Of a stretch of 7,674 nucleotides of DNA, positions 6,167 through 7,674 are shown in pieces. The stretch is taken from positions 1-7,674 of the forward strand of contig CAKTIH010000106.1 of assembly GCA_934565615.1 (NCBI GenBank), written 5' to 3'. Below the pieces are notes generated by a model. The model searched no databases, was not told where the DNA came from, and worked only from the letters and a program-made list of their open reading frames with translations. The translations under genes were made by a program, and so were the position numbers. Source of the stretch: an uncultured Oscillospiraceae bacterium. GTDB taxonomy: Bacteria > Bacillota > Clostridia > Oscillospirales > Oscillospiraceae. Each line of letters starts with the position of its first letter. Position 1 is the first letter of the stretch.

Positions 6167-7593
6167 AATATCTCCTGCTGATCCCGGCGCTGCTGGTGCT
6201 GCTTTTGCTCATCGCCCTTGTGCGCACGCTGCTCATGCCCAATAAGCGCTCGGACTATGCCGCCCCGGAGGCGGACGATAAGGCGATGCTCCTTGCGCAG
6301 AAGCTTTCGAAAATGATTCAGTACGACACGACTTCGCACGCGAATGTGCACGAGGAAGAGAAGTTCCTCGGCTTTCATAAGGTGCTCGAAGAGCTGTTCC
6401 CGCTGGTACATGAAAAGCTTGAGCGCACCGTTATCGACGGCAATCTCCTGTATTACTGGAAGGGCAGGAGCAGCGAAAAGCCCATCCTCCTTATGAGCCA
6501 TCAGGACGTCGTCCCCGCCGAGGGCGAGTGGCTGCACGAGCCGTTCTCCGGCGACATTGCCGACGGCAAGGTCTGGGGGCGCGGTGCGTCCGACACCAAG
6601 TGCTCGGTCATGGCCTTCTTCGAGGCGGTAGAGGAGCTGCTGCGCGAGGGCTATACCCCCGAGTGCGATGTGTACCTTGCCTCCTCCTGCACCGAGGAGT
6701 GGGCGGGCGACGGCGCGCCGAAGATCGTCGAGGAGCTCAAGCGCCGCGGCGTTGAGTTGTTTATCGTCTGCGACGAGGGCGGCGGAATAATCGCTGAGCC
6801 CATCGGCGGCATAAAGGGGAACTTCGCCATGGTCGGCGTGTTCGAGAAGGGCAAGGCCGATGTGAAGTTCACCGCGCGCTCCACCGGCGGGCATGCCAGC
6901 GCCCCGGCGAAGAACACGCCAATCGCGCGCCTTGCCGCGTTCGTGAACGAGGTCGAGACGCACACACCGTTTAAGAGAAAGTTCCTGCCCGAGGTGAGTG
7001 CAATGTTTGCGCGCCTTGCGCCCTATGCACCGTTCGGCCTCAAGCTCGTCATGGGGAACCTCTGGCTCTTCGCCCCGATAATGAAGCCCGTCCTCGGCAA
7101 GATAAGCGCGCAGGCCGGCGCGATGCTCCAGACGACGATCGCTTTCACCATGCAGTCCGGGTCAGACGCGTATAACGTCCTCCCGCAGGAAGCGACGCTC
7201 GGCGCGAACATGCGCTTCATTCCGCATCAGGGCGAAAAGGAGAGCCTTGAGATTATCAAAGCCCTTGCCGCAAAGCACGGCCTTGAGACGGAGATCGTCC
7301 ACTCCAACGACTATACCGAGCCTGTCGACATAAACGGCGAGGCTTTCAAGCTCGTCGAAAAGGTCATCGGCGAGACCTTCCCCGGTCTGCCCGTCAGCCC
7401 CTATGTCATGACCGGCGCGACCGACGCGCAGTTCTATCAGCCGATATGCCCGAGCTGCATTCGCTTTGCTCCCGTTATATACGGCCCAGAGCAGATGAAG
7501 GGCATGCACGGCCTGAACGAGAACATCGAATACAACTGCCTGCCCGGCGCGGTGAGCTTCTATCAGAACCTCATCAAAGCGCAGGAAAGGTAA
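6163..7593 (+). CDS. Membrane-anchored M20 metallohydrolase, PM20D1/carboxypeptidase S-like
   Basis: A two-zinc amidohydrolase of the M20 family, 476 residues. Visible catalytic residues are H113 and D115 (SHQDVV), bridging D144 (GASDTK), base E178 and ligand E179 (TEEW), D204 (CDEGG), H244 (TGGHASAP, in the lid/dimerisation domain about 220-355), R351 (NMRF) and the last ligand H449 (KGMHGLNE). None is missing. The segments MVGVFEKG, NLWLFAPIM, NVLPQEAT and IYGPEQMKGMHGLNE resemble mammalian PM20D1 and yeast carboxypeptidase S more than typical bacterial ArgE, DapE or PepV enzymes. PM20D1 makes and breaks N-fatty-acyl amino acids; carboxypeptidase S trims peptides. Residues 4-20 form a hydrophobic anchor without a clear cleavage site. 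Basic residues flank both ends, so the side of the membrane is uncertain. The start overlaps the upstream stop (ATGA) with AAGGGGG 7 nt before it, so translation is coupled. Confidence 0.9.
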   Translation: MKYLLLIPALLVLLLLIALVRTLLMPNKRSDYAAPEADDKAMLLAQKLSKMIQYDTTSHANVHEEEKFLGFHKVLEELFPLVHEKLERTVIDGNLLYYWKGRSSEKPILLMSHQDVVPAEGEWLHEPFSGDIADGKVWGRGASDTKCSVMAFFEAVEELLREGYTPECDVYLASSCTEEWAGDGAPKIVEELKRRGVELFIVCDEGGGIIAEPIGGIKGNFAMVGVFEKGKADVKFTARSTGGHASAPAKNTPIARLAAFVNEVETHTPFKRKFLPEVSAMFARLAPYAPFGLKLVMGNLWLFAPIMKPVLGKISAQAGAMLQTTIAFTMQSGSDAYNVLPQEATLGANMRFIPHQGEKESLEIIKALAAKHGLETEIVHSNDYTEPVDINGEAFKLVEKVIGETFPGLPVSPYVMTGATDAQFYQPICPSCIRFAPVIYGPEQMKGMHGLNENIEYNCLPGAVSFYQNLIKAQER

Positions 7594-7650
7594 AACATTC
7601 GGTTCTATGTCAATAGTTGGGGTAGAGCTTAGCAAAAAATAGCAGTAGAG

Positions 7651-7674
7651 GCGTGGGCGGCGTGGTGCCCACGC
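7651..7674 (+). terminator. Hairpin at the window edge, possible terminator of the M20 operon
   Basis: GCGTGGGC (7651-7658) pairs perfectly with GCCCACGC (7667-7674) around an 8-nt loop, 57 nt after the M20 stop. It could be the stem of an intrinsic terminator, but the window ends exactly at the stem, so a T-tract cannot be seen. It could equally belong to a repeat or mobile-element end. Confidence 0.4.

Noticed and set aside
6142..6963. Open frame on the - strand (273 codons) opposite the M20 gene
   Set aside because: It is antisense to a gene with all M20 metal ligands intact and carries no recognisable domain of its own.
7608..7613. TTGACA on the - strand after the M20 gene
   Set aside because: The bases 16-18 nt downstream on that strand do not resemble a -10, and a transcript would run antisense into the M20 gene.

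Overview
The window looks like a chromosomal segment from a high-GC anaerobic member of the Clostridia, most likely a gut Oscillospirales-type bacterium. This is inferred from the mix of gene types: a bacterial acyl-ACP thioesterase, a clostridial-style EtfB/EtfA pair, a short flavodoxin, a MepA-like MATE exporter and a DUF5058-type membrane protein. The genes are GC-rich with very high GC at third codon positions, while intergenic stretches are AT-rich. Shine-Dalgarno sites are of Firmicutes type, the best being AAGGAGGTG. No species can be named from sequence alone.

Layout. (1) Bases 2-2653, + strand: the last 19 codons of a probable membrane protein, then an acyl-ACP thioesterase, then etfB and etfA, closely spaced and closed by a strong hairpin terminator. 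(2) Bases 2721-4594, - strand: a MATE exporter followed downstream by a flavodoxin. These converge on etfA and share the same hairpin as a bidirectional terminator. (3) Bases 4595-4732: a divergent control region. It holds a near-consensus + strand promoter, a weaker - strand promoter for the MATE gene, and a perfect 14-bp palindrome inside the spacer of the latter. (4) Bases 4733-7593, + strand: a compact three-gene operon of two small multispanning membrane proteins and a membrane-anchored M20 metallohydrolase of the PM20D1/carboxypeptidase S branch. The genes are joined by a 12-nt gap with an ideal ribosome binding site and then by an ATGA overlap. (5) Bases 7594-7674: an AT-richer tail ending in an 8-bp perfect hairpin at the very window edge.

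How the genes may work together. EtfAB is the FAD-carrying electron carrier that partners acyl-CoA dehydrogenases, in clostridia typically butyryl-CoA dehydrogenase. No dehydrogenase is visible here, so the partner lies elsewhere. The thioesterase releases fatty acids from acyl carrier protein. The MATE/flavodoxin pair looks like a small drug or stress response unit. The most interesting unit is the last operon: a DUF5058-type protein and a second membrane protein of unknown function, translationally coupled to a PM20D1-like hydrolase. I read this as a candidate uncharacterised transport-plus-hydrolysis system for N-acylated amino acids or small peptides. Gene arrangement and family resemblance are visible in the sequence; the function is inference.
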